DNA from: Marinobacter sp.
GTDB lineage: Bacteria > Pseudomonadota > Gammaproteobacteria > Pseudomonadales > Oleiphilaceae
NCBI GenBank assembly: GCA_017643965.1
Contig: JAEPMM010000266.1
Location: forward strand, 1-5,035
Reading direction: 5' to 3'
DNA: 5,035 nt
Shown here: one piece after another, positions 1-5,035 of the stretch
Layout: each line of letters starts with the position of its first letter
Position numbering within the stretch: position 1 is the first letter of the stretch
Made by a program: the position numbers and the translations under genes
Notes under the pieces: generated by a model
Seen by the model: the letters and a program-made list of their open reading frames with translations, nothing else
What the model was told of the DNA's origin: nothing
The model's database searches: none

Positions 1-731
1 ATGAACAGACTTCCCTGAAGCAGGATCAGATCGGAGTCGAACTTGCCCATCGAGGCATCGGATGTGGAAAAGCCACCTGTGGCAATACTGGTAAGGCCGT
101 GGTTAAAGGCATCGAACAGCGACATGCCTGACAGCCAGTACGTCAGCACGGCGATGATCGAGAAGATCAGATACACCGCCAACAGGCCCCGGCTCAGAGT
201 TTTCATTCTCGGCAGCGCCTTGTCGGTCCACTCCGAAGACTCTGTGGCGAACAGTCGCATGCCGCCCACCCGCAGAAATGGAAGCACAGCTACGAACATG
301 CCGATAATCCCGATGCCACCAATCCACTGCAGGATCGAGCGCCACAGCAGCAGATCCTGATCCATGGAATCCAGCCCTGTCAGTACTGTTGCGCCCGTGG
401 TTGTGATACCGGACGTTCCCTCAAATACCGCATCCACCAGAGAGATATCGTTATCACTCAGGTAAAAGGGAAGGGCGCCGAGCAGGGCAATGATGAACCA
501 GCTGGATACCGTCAGCACAAACATGAAGCGGGGCTTCAAATCCCTCGCTTGACGGTAGGTCGCGAGAATACCCAGGACACCGAGCCCGCACACAATAGCG
601 GCCGATTGGGTGAATGCCTCCGCGTTGGGAGCCACAGAACCGGCGAGAAGAAACACCGGTAACGTCATGAATATGCTCAGGAGCACAAACATCACGCTGA
701 TGATAAAGATGACAGGATTCAGATTTCTCAA
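1..731 (-). CDS. trkH: TrkH family potassium uptake protein, N-terminal half (partial)
   Basis: This is the membrane subunit of a Trk/Ktr-type potassium uptake system, which carries K+ across the inner membrane and is normally gated by the cytosolic protein TrkA (not in this window). The visible 243 residues cover about half of a usual TrkH of about 480, and the C-terminal half lies beyond base 1. Two of the four expected pore loops can be read. The first is near residues 103-117, with the filter-like stretch GTSGITTTGAT. The second is near residues 206-229, with FNHGLTSIATGGFSTSD. Hydrophobic segments lie at about 6-30, 43-57, 70-91, 132-153 and 183-201. The start is inferred as TTG at 731 (MRNLNPVIFIIS), because an in-frame stop lies just upstream and the next ATG (residue 14) is inside the first membrane helix. 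No good Shine-Dalgarno precedes it. The gene is divergent from the barrel gene at 947. The family call is secure; the exact start is less so. Confidence 0.93.
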   Translation of the reverse strand, partial: MRNLNPVIFIISVMFVLLSIFMTLPVFLLAGSVAPNAEAFTQSAAIVCGLGVLGILATYRQARDLKPRFMFVLTVSSWFIIALLGALPFYLSDNDISLVDAVFEGTSGITTTGATVLTGLDSMDQDLLLWRSILQWIGGIGIIGMFVAVLPFLRVGGMRLFATESSEWTDKALPRMKTLSRGLLAVYLIFSIIAVLTYWLSGMSLFDAFNHGLTSIATGGFSTSDASMGKFDSDLILLQGSLF

Positions 732-831
732 GGGAGCTCGAACCGGCTGAAAAGAGAGTCGGCGTCAGAATACATGCGGCCTGAGGCTTTCGCAAGGCGC
801 CGAACCATTGCGCCCCGCGGGTTGCCGGGGC

Positions 832-840
832 ATTAAATCA
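832..840 (-). promoter_or_regulatory. candidate extended -10 promoter for trkH
   Basis: On the minus strand this reads TGATTTAAT, an extended -10 element (TG, one base, then TTTAAT, which matches TATAAT at 5 of 6). No convincing -35 is seen at 16-18 bases, which an extended -10 can tolerate. It would start a trkH message with a leader of roughly 95 bases. That leader would contain the GCCCCG/CGGGGC hairpin at 812-831. The assignment rests on motif matching only. Confidence 0.35.
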
Positions 841-854
841 ATGTAAATATCGGG

Positions 855-883
855 TAGACAGGGAACTCTGTGCTGGATTAAAT
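855..883 (+). promoter_or_regulatory. candidate sigma-70 promoter for the outer-membrane protein gene
   Basis: TAGACA at 855-860 (5 of 6 to the -35 consensus) is followed, after exactly 17 bases, by TTAAAT at 878-883 (4 of 6 to the -10). Transcription would start near 890, leaving a leader of about 57 bases before the ATG at 947. The spacer overlaps an imperfect dyad at 858-871 (ACAG...CTGT), where a regulator could bind. It lies back to back with the trkH promoter candidate. The assignment rests on motif matching only. Confidence 0.4.
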
Positions 884-946
884 CGTTGTGGTGGTGCAAT
901 TTCACCTCAAACCAACAATGATGATCAGAAAGGAGTAAAGATAGCG

Positions 947-1495
947 ATGACAACTTCACGTTCATTGGTCTTTGGTCTTGTTTCCCTTGCCGGCGCTGTC
1001 GCAGCCACTCCGACAATGGCGCAGGACATGTATAAGTCAGGCGGCGCCGGTCTCTACGGCGGTCTTAACTACACATTCTTCAACCTCGACGAAGGCTCCG
1101 CAGACGCCGACTTCGGTGCTCTGTCAGGAAAGATTGGCGGCCTGGTCTCACCGTATTTCGGACTTGAGGCCCGCGCCGGATTTGGCGTAGACGATGACAC
1201 CGTGGGAGGTATCGACTTCTCGGTTGATAACTTTTTCGGGGGCTACGCCACACTGAACCTCGCCAACGAGTCTCCGGCAACGCCGTACGTTATTCTCGGG
1301 TTTACCCGTATTGAACTCGAGGCTGAAGGACCCTTCGGCAGTGTGACCGATGATGACTCCGATCTGTCCTACGGTCTGGGTGTGAATATTGAGATGACAC
1401 CCCAGTTATCCGGCAACCTCGAATACATGCGTTATTATGACAAGGACGGCGCCACCATAGACGGCCTCGGCCTCGGCGCAACCTTCCACTTCTGA
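947..1495 (+). CDS. outer-membrane beta-barrel family protein
   Basis: This is a 182-residue exported protein that should sit in the outer membrane as a small beta-barrel, of the porin-like/OMP_b-brl (PF13505-like) type. Residues 1-25 form a signal peptide with a clear hydrophobic core and a likely cleavage at TMA/QDM. The mature part alternates glycine- and aromatic-rich strands, for example GLYGGLNYTFF, YFGLEARAGFGV, FFGGYATLNL, YVILGFTRIELE, LSYGLGVNIEM and LSGNLEYMRYY. It ends in GLGATFHF, with the terminal phenylalanine typical of proteins inserted by the BAM machinery. The strand count suggests about eight strands. Loops are very acidic (DEGSADAD, DDDTVGG, VTDDDSDLS), fitting a marine host. 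The start at ATG 947 is supported by AAAGGAG at 929-935, although the gap of 11 bases is slightly long. The class is well supported. The ligand or function is unknown, and the protein could be structural rather than a pore. Confidence 0.85.
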   Translation: MTTSRSLVFGLVSLAGAVAATPTMAQDMYKSGGAGLYGGLNYTFFNLDEGSADADFGALSGKIGGLVSPYFGLEARAGFGVDDDTVGGIDFSVDNFFGGYATLNLANESPATPYVILGFTRIELEAEGPFGSVTDDDSDLSYGLGVNIEMTPQLSGNLEYMRYYDKDGATIDGLGLGATFHF

Positions 1496-1560
1496 CCAGG
1501 AAAGCGTCGGCCATGGTGGGGGAGGGAGCCTGCCGTGGCTGATTGCATTCGGGGACTCTC

Positions 1561-2136
1561 TTGAACCACCTGGCTCACCTCTTCCTGTCACCAGACGCTC
1601 CGCTGATCCGTATCGGAAGCCTGATGGGGGATTTCGCGCATGGCATTAATGTTGACGAATTGCCGCGACAAATCCGGCAGGGCATTCGACACCACCGGGC
1701 GGTAGACGCTTTCACCGACACCCACCCTCAGGTGCTTGCCAGCAAACGCCTGTTTTCCTCGCAACGTCGCCGTTTCGCCGGCGTCGCCCTCGACATGCTT
1801 TATGATCACTACCTGTTAAGACATTGGCAACAGTTCAGTAATCTGAACACCGGTACCTTTATCGCCGGCGTGTATCGCGAGTTCCGGGAACATGAGCACC
1901 TGATGCCTGAGGACATGAGCCGGGTGACCCGGAGAATGGCCGATAACGACTGGTTCAACGCGTACGCGGATCTCGATAATCTGGGCTATGCCCTGAATCG
2001 TGTCGCTGAACGTATCCGTTTCAGGCACCAATTTTACGACATCATCAATGAAATCAAAGAGCACGACGGGGAGCTGGAGCAACGCTTCCTGACTTTTTTT
2101 CCAGACCTGATCACATTTGCAGGAGAGAACAGATGA
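1561..2136 (+). CDS. acpH: acyl carrier protein phosphodiesterase (AcpH family)
   Basis: The AcpH family (PF04336, a distant HD-like phosphatase relative) removes the 4'-phosphopantetheine arm from holo-acyl carrier protein in the cytoplasm, using a divalent metal, and so regenerates apo-ACP. The protein matches in length and pattern: 191 residues here, about 193 in E. coli. The N-terminus MNHLAHLFLS lines up with E. coli MNFLAHLHLA, followed by GDF (D24), HHRAVDAFTD (44-53) and LDMLYDHYLLRHW (77-89), which contain the conserved His and Asp residues. I place the start at TTG 1561 on this alignment; GGGGA at 1551-1555 is a weak ribosome site. A second TTG at 1543 would add six residues and has GGAGGGAG upstream, but it does not fit the family. 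The last codon overlaps the next gene by ATGA, so the two are probably translated together. No obvious promoter is seen in 1496-1560, so it may be read through from the barrel gene. Confidence 0.9.
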   Translation: MNHLAHLFLSPDAPLIRIGSLMGDFAHGINVDELPRQIRQGIRHHRAVDAFTDTHPQVLASKRLFSSQRRRFAGVALDMLYDHYLLRHWQQFSNLNTGTFIAGVYREFREHEHLMPEDMSRVTRRMADNDWFNAYADLDNLGYALNRVAERIRFRHQFYDIINEIKEHDGELEQRFLTFFPDLITFAGENR

Positions 2137-2738
2137 AGTTTATTGCAGGACTCACCCTGGCAGCCGTCTTGAGCTCAGCAATGCAGATCATGGCCAAAGA
2201 GAATAGCAAGCCTGAGCGTCCGCCGGAGTCCCTGGGCTTTGTGGAGTGGGTTGTTTTGCAGGACACCGGGCTAAGGTTGAAGGCACGTTTGGACACCGGC
2301 GCCAAAACGTCTTCATTGCACGCGGTCAATGTGGAGTCGTTCGAAAAAGGTGATGAGAAGTGGGTGAGCTTTCAGGTGCCGCTTGCGGATCACCGGGACC
2401 AGGAAAGCGGCGAGAAGGGCGTGAAACCTGACGACGTAACGCTCGAATTTGAGCGGCCGGTGGAGCGCACTGTCCTCATAAAACGCAAGGGTGCCGAATC
2501 CCAGCGGCGTTACGTTGTGCGCATGGAATTCTGCATTTCCGGAAGTACTCACGAAACCGAGTTTTCCCTGACAGATCGGGGCAAGTTTTCGTATCCGGCG
2601 TTACTCGGCCGCCGGTTCTTGAGCGACGACAACATCCTGGTCACGTCGGCAGACGCCTTCCTCGCGGAAAAGGAATGCGAGCACCAGACCCTGGATCAGA
2701 TCGCCGAGAGCGCCAACAACGCGACGCCGGTCAAGTGA
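2133..2738 (+). CDS. exported retropepsin-like protease, PF05618/COG4067 (RimB-like) family
   Basis: This 201-residue protein belongs to the family long named 'ATP-dependent zinc protease', whose fold is that of retropepsin aspartic proteases. A cytoplasmic relative, RimB of Pseudomonas, acts with the glutamate ligase RimK on ribosomal protein S6. Key motifs are ARLDTGAKTSSLHA at 51-64, with the catalytic-type D54-T-G; a central strand region ending in RRYVVRMEFCISG (125-137); and TEFSLTDR...YPALLGRRFL (142-163), the family's C-terminal signature. Unlike RimB, it begins with a signal peptide (about residues 1-21, possible cleavage at IMA/KEN), so it should act in the periplasm. The single DTG implies a dimeric active site. 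ATG 2133 is preceded by AGGAGA at 2121-2126, and it overlaps the acpH stop. No RimK-like ATP-grasp gene is in the window. The substrate is unknown. The family call is secure; catalytic activity is inferred. Confidence 0.88.
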   Translation: MKFIAGLTLAAVLSSAMQIMAKENSKPERPPESLGFVEWVVLQDTGLRLKARLDTGAKTSSLHAVNVESFEKGDEKWVSFQVPLADHRDQESGEKGVKPDDVTLEFERPVERTVLIKRKGAESQRRYVVRMEFCISGSTHETEFSLTDRGKFSYPALLGRRFLSDDNILVTSADAFLAEKECEHQTLDQIAESANNATPVK

Positions 2739-2745
2739 ATTCAGG

Positions 2746-2767
2746 CCAGGCGACTCATGTCGCCTGG
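2746..2767 (+). terminator. perfect 9-bp hairpin after the acpH-protease pair, possible terminator
   Basis: CCAGGCGAC and GTCGCCTGG form a perfect 9-bp stem around the four-base loop TCAT, starting 7 bases after the stop codon. The position and strength fit transcription termination or protection of the 3' end. However, no T-run follows (GGCATTGG), so classical Rho-independent release is doubtful. A second GGCCAGG at 2774-2780 repeats the sequence at 2744-2750 and could compete for the right arm. Confidence 0.5.
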
Positions 2768-2817
2768 GGCATTGGCCAGGAAACCTTGCGGTTTTGATTC
2801 GGACTCTCCTAAACTGC

Positions 2818-2842
2818 TGTAGCCAAGCAGCTAAAGGCTACA
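2818..2842. promoter_or_regulatory. 7-bp inverted repeat ahead of the lipoprotein gene
   Basis: TGTAGCC (2818-2824) and GGCTACA (2836-2842) are perfect inverted repeats separated by 11 bases, ending six bases before the AAGAGG ribosome site at 2848-2853. It could be an operator, or a leader hairpin next to the ribosome site. A smaller overlapping pair, CTGCT (2814-2818) and AGCAG (2826-2830), would form an alternative stem that cannot coexist with it. No strong promoter could be placed; TTGATT at 2794-2799 is the best -35 candidate, without a good -10. Confidence 0.4.
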
Positions 2843-2858
2843 CACAAAAGAGGTCAAT

Positions 2859-3398
2859 ATGTCCGCCGCAGGTTTCCGCTTACTGCCATTGAGCATTGCA
2901 GCCGTGATCACCACGGGCTGTGCAAGCCTATCATCAACCCCGGCGCTGTCAGATGACCCCTGTGCCGACCTCCAGTCAATCGTCGCTGACTACCCGAATC
3001 GTTACGCCGACCTGCGCGGCAGTCGGTCCGACTTCAATACCGTAACGCTGTATCGTGCCAAGAAAGACATCGTGAAAGGGCACTGCGAGATCTGGGAGTG
3101 GGCAGGTGGAGATACGGCCTATGTCTGTTCCCTGAGCGCCCCGAACAACGAGATCGCAGAACATCGATACGAGCAAACCGTGGAATACGTTGGTGGCTGC
3201 CTGGGTGGCAACTGGCAACCGGAAATTGCCAACCGAACCCGCGACGGCGAGGCCGCAGGGGTCGTGACACGCTATCGTAACCCTGATGCGGGTGATCTTG
3301 TCATTTCGGTTCACAACGTGTCTGTGGCCGGAACCGGGCGAGCGGCACGATCCAATTATTTGTTTATTGGTACTGCCGGGCGATCCAGTCAGTTGTAG
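2859..3398 (+). CDS. hypothetical outer-membrane lipoprotein with four conserved-looking cysteines
   Basis: I do not recognise this 179-residue protein. It begins with a lipoprotein signal peptide ending in AVITTGC, so Cys21 would be lipidated. Residues 22-23 are Ala-Ser rather than Asp, which by the Lol +2 rule favours sorting to the outer membrane. The mature part holds four more cysteines, at about 35, 76, 90 and 114, enough for two disulfide bonds in the periplasm. The stretch between them is rich in aromatics (CEIWEWAGGDTAYVC), suggesting a small beta-rich domain. The C-terminal third (VVTRYRNPDAGDLVISVHNVSV) also looks like beta strands, and no enzymatic motif is visible. ATG 2859 has AAAAGAGG directly upstream at a spacing of 5. 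The amidohydrolase follows after only 18 bases, so the two are likely co-transcribed and both act outside the cytoplasm. Lipoprotein status is fairly sure; function is unknown. Confidence 0.85.
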   Translation: MSAAGFRLLPLSIAAVITTGCASLSSTPALSDDPCADLQSIVADYPNRYADLRGSRSDFNTVTLYRAKKDIVKGHCEIWEWAGGDTAYVCSLSAPNNEIAEHRYEQTVEYVGGCLGGNWQPEIANRTRDGEAAGVVTRYRNPDAGDLVISVHNVSVAGTGRAARSNYLFIGTAGRSSQL

Positions 3399-3416
3399 CC
3401 ATCGCGAGGGTATGGA

Positions 3417-4805
3417 ATGTCAACTGCACAACGGATTACAGGGTTCTCTGAATTTTTTCTGCACTTTCTTTTGCTTTCGATCCTGGGAGTTTCTTCAACC
3501 TTTGCCGCCACTCCCAACTCTGGTCAGGCTGCAAATGTCACTCTCTTCGAAAACGTGCGCGTTTTTGATGGCGTAAACGCAGAAGTCTCTGAACCCTCGC
3601 ACGTATTGGTGCGCGGCAATCTCATCGAGAAAGTGTCAGCAACGCCCATCGCGGTCGATCGGTCAGCGAACACCACGATCATCAATGGGGAAGGGCGGGT
3701 CTTGATGCCCGGGCTGATAGATGGTCATTGGCACGCTTTGATGGCGGCCGTCTCCCTGAACACGATGCTTACCGCCGATGCCGGCTACCTCAATCTCTTG
3801 GCGGGTGCTGAAGCCGAACGCACGCTGATGCGGGGTTTTACCAGCGTTCGGGACCTTGCAGGCAACAGCTTCGGGTTGAAACGAGCCATTGATGAGGGTG
3901 TGGTGAGCGGCCCACGCATCTGGCCCTCCGGTGCCATGATCTCCCAGACCAGCGGTCATGGAGATTACAGGATGTTGTATGAAATTCCGCGAGCCCCCGG
4001 CGCAGAACTGAGCCATGGGGAGGTCATGGGAGCTGGTGTCATTGCGGATGGCGCCGACGAGGTGCTCCGCAGAACCCGGGAACAGTTGATGATGGGTGCT
4101 TCCCAGATCAAGCTGGCTGCCGGCGGAGGTGTTTCATCGATGTATGATCCCCTCGACGTCAGCCAGTACACCAGTGACGAATTTGAAGCAGCGGTTGAAG
4201 CCGCCGAAAACTGGGGCACATACGTAACCGTTCACGCCTACACCCCCCGAGCAATCCAGACAGCGATTGAGGCGGGTGTTAAGGTTGTCGATCATAGTCA
4301 ATTGATTGATGAAGAAACGGCTCGCCTGATGTCGAAAAAAGGTACTTGGCTCAGCATTCAGCCTTTTTTGGACGACGAGGATGCAACACCATTCCCGGAG
4401 GGCTCCTACAACCGCGCCAAGCAGTTACAGGTAGCAAAAGGGACAGACCACGCAATTCAACTCGCCAAAAAACATAAGCTTAAGCTGGCTTGGGGCACGG
4501 ACGTTCTGTTTGATGCCAGCCTTGCAGCTCGTCAGAGTGCGCGACTTACAAAGATGGTCAGGTGGTTTACGCCCGCAGAGGTGCTGAAACTCGCCACGAG
4601 CACCAACGCAGAATTGTTAGCCCTGTCCGGACCACGATCTCCTTACCAGGGGAAGCTGGGCGTTGTGCAAGAAGGAGCTTTGGCTGACCTGCTTCTTATC
4701 AGCGGCAACCCGATAGAAGACATCGATCTATTGGCTAATCCCCAGGAAAACCTACTGGTCATCATGAAAGACGGTATGGTGCACAAGAACTCGACAATTC
4801 AATAA
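3417..4805 (+). CDS. secreted metal-dependent amidohydrolase (COG1228-like, prolidase/imidazolonepropionase-related)
   Basis: This 462-residue enzyme belongs to the amidohydrolase superfamily, whose members hydrolyse amide or ester bonds with a binuclear metal centre in a TIM barrel. Residues 1-30 form a signal peptide (hydrophobic core FFLHFLLLSILGV, likely cleavage after STFA), so it should be periplasmic or secreted. A small beta domain (about 40-95, VTLFENVRVFDG) leads into MPGLIDGHWHA. All expected metal ligands are present: His104 and His106, Lys232 in QIKLAAGGG (normally carboxylated), His273 in TVHAYTP, His293 in VVDHSQLI, and Asp362 in WGTDVLFD. The C-terminal part (TSTNAELLALSG...GALADLLLISGNP) completes the fold. 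It resembles the widespread subgroup that includes Xaa-Pro dipeptidases acting on acyl-amino acids or dipeptides, but the substrate cannot be read from sequence. ATG 3417 has GAGGG at 3406-3410 (spacing 6). It is probably co-transcribed with the upstream lipoprotein gene. Confidence 0.93.
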   Translation: MSTAQRITGFSEFFLHFLLLSILGVSSTFAATPNSGQAANVTLFENVRVFDGVNAEVSEPSHVLVRGNLIEKVSATPIAVDRSANTTIINGEGRVLMPGLIDGHWHALMAAVSLNTMLTADAGYLNLLAGAEAERTLMRGFTSVRDLAGNSFGLKRAIDEGVVSGPRIWPSGAMISQTSGHGDYRMLYEIPRAPGAELSHGEVMGAGVIADGADEVLRRTREQLMMGASQIKLAAGGGVSSMYDPLDVSQYTSDEFEAAVEAAENWGTYVTVHAYTPRAIQTAIEAGVKVVDHSQLIDEETARLMSKKGTWLSIQPFLDDEDATPFPEGSYNRAKQLQVAKGTDHAIQLAKKHKLKLAWGTDVLFDASLAARQSARLTKMVRWFTPAEVLKLATSTNAELLALSGPRSPYQGKLGVVQEGALADLLLISGNPIEDIDLLANPQENLLVIMKDGMVHKNSTIQ

Positions 4806-4816
4806 CGCAAGGGTCA

Positions 4817-4841
4817 CTGGTGGCTCCAATGGGGTCACCAG
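4817..4841 (+). terminator. 11-bp stem-loop after the amidohydrolase, probable terminator
   Basis: CTGGTGGCTCC (4817-4827) pairs with GGGGTCACCAG (4831-4841) over 11 positions, nine Watson-Crick and two G-U, around a three-base loop AAT. It starts 12 bases after the stop codon. The tail (CCTGTATGTTT) is only mildly T-rich, so Rho-independent termination is plausible but imperfect. The G-U pairs mean the hairpin is strong mainly in the plus-strand RNA, as expected for a terminator of the upstream gene. Confidence 0.6.
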
Positions 4842-4891
4842 CCTGTATGTTTGGGCATCCTTAAGAAACCGCTGCGGTACAAGTTGAAAAC

Positions 4892-4916
4892 TATCATCTA
4901 CAGTTATTAGTAACTG
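4892..4916 (+). promoter_or_regulatory. candidate -10 and overlapping operator dyad for the last gene
   Basis: TATCAT at 4892-4897 matches the -10 consensus at 5 of 6, though no good -35 lies at the right distance. TTGAAA at 4884-4889 is a -35-like alternative, which would pair poorly with TATTAG at 4905-4910 (15-base spacer). Just downstream, CAGTTA (4901-4906) and TAACTG (4911-4916) form a perfect 6-bp dyad around TTAG. The dyad falls at the expected transcription start and ends 33 bases before the GTG start, a typical place for a repressor site. The dyad is certain; the promoter is tentative. Confidence 0.35.
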
Positions 4917-4949
4917 GTGTTGCCACCTCCTGCTTGGTAGGGGATAACC

Positions 4950-5035
4950 GTGAAGAAAACAGCTCTTCAAATCGCCTCATTTCTTGGCCTCATATCATGT
5001 TTTGGATCGGTAAACGCGACGGAAACGAGAACCGC
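4950..5035 (+). CDS. exported protein, N-terminus only (partial)
   Basis: A GTG start at 4950 is preceded by AGGGGA at 4939-4944 with a spacing of 5, a good ribosome site. It opens a frame reading MKKTALQIASFLGLISCFGS, then VNATETRTA, and runs off the right edge after 28 codons. The two lysines followed by a hydrophobic core are a clear signal peptide. Two processing routes fit. Cleavage by signal peptidase I after VNA would release a soluble or outer-membrane protein. Alternatively, LISC fits a lipobox with Cys17 as the lipidated residue. The mature protein is not visible, so its family cannot be named. The gene is separated from the amidohydrolase by a probable terminator and has its own candidate promoter region, so it is probably a new transcription unit. 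Confidence 0.65.
   Translation, partial: MKKTALQIASFLGLISCFGSVNATETRT

Noticed and set aside
43..360. Plus-strand open frame of 105 codons
   Set aside because: It lies antisense to trkH, whose minus-strand translation shows clear family motifs; the plus-strand product has no recognisable features.
454..795. Minus-strand ATG frame of 113 codons overlapping the trkH start
   Set aside because: It is in another frame from the TrkH motifs, and its product is cysteine- and arginine-rich with no membrane segments.
812..831. Hairpin GCCCCG / CGGGGC with an 8-base loop, considered as a terminator
   Set aside because: There is no T-run on either strand, and it lies between divergent genes where no transcript needs to end. 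At most it would be leader structure of the trkH message.
1510..1539. GCCATGG / CCGTGGC stem between the barrel gene and acpH, considered as a terminator
   Set aside because: The loop is 16 bases, one pair is G-U and no T-run follows; it is too weak to call.
2976..3314. Minus-strand open frame of 112 codons
   Set aside because: It is antisense to the lipoprotein gene, which has a good ribosome site, a signal peptide and sensible composition.
4752..4970. Minus-strand open frame of 72 codons spanning the 3' intergenic region
   Set aside because: It crosses the end of the amidohydrolase, the terminator-like stem and the start of the next gene; no family or signal is visible.
1..5035. Search for CRISPR arrays, tRNAs, insertion-sequence ends, attachment sites and toxin-antitoxin or defence genes
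   Set aside because: No repeated spacer pattern, cloverleaf, transposase motif or defence-type domain was seen by eye on either strand.

Overview
The window looks like ordinary chromosomal DNA from a marine or halophilic gammaproteobacterium, possibly Marinobacter-like. This is an inference from the family make-up (TrkH, AcpH, a Gram-negative outer-membrane barrel, a Lol-type lipoprotein), moderately GC-rich codon use, and acidic loops in the barrel protein. There are no transposases, phage genes, CRISPR arrays, tRNAs or rRNAs.

Layout: (1) 1-731, minus strand: the N-terminal half of a TrkH-type potassium transporter, running off the left edge. (2) 732-946: a divergent intergenic region with a plausible promoter for each direction. 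(3) 947-1495: a small exported outer-membrane beta-barrel protein. (4) 1561-2738: a tightly coupled pair, an AcpH-type acyl-carrier-protein phosphodiesterase followed, with a 4-base ATGA overlap, by an exported retropepsin-like protease of the PF05618/COG4067 (RimB-like) family. (5) 2739-2858: a perfect 9-bp hairpin, then a 7-bp inverted repeat just ahead of the next gene. (6) 2859-4805: an unrecognised four-cysteine lipoprotein and, 18 bases downstream, a secreted metal-dependent amidohydrolase with all its metal ligands, probably one transcript. (7) 4806-4949: a GU-containing 11-bp terminator-like stem and a 16-bp dyad. (8) 4950-5035: the first 28 codons of another exported protein, cut by the right edge.

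Four of the six genes with visible N-termini on the plus strand encode exported proteins (barrel, protease, lipoprotein, amidohydrolase), and the truncated last gene makes a fifth. The window is therefore mainly about the cell envelope and periplasm, but the genes do not add up to one recognisable pathway. I found no strong evidence for an undescribed system. The points most worth checking are the coupling of the acyl-carrier-protein phosphodiesterase to an exported protease, the lipoprotein-amidohydrolase pair, and the dyads at 2818-2842 and 4901-4916. Two genes (trkH, acpH) are best read with TTG start codons.
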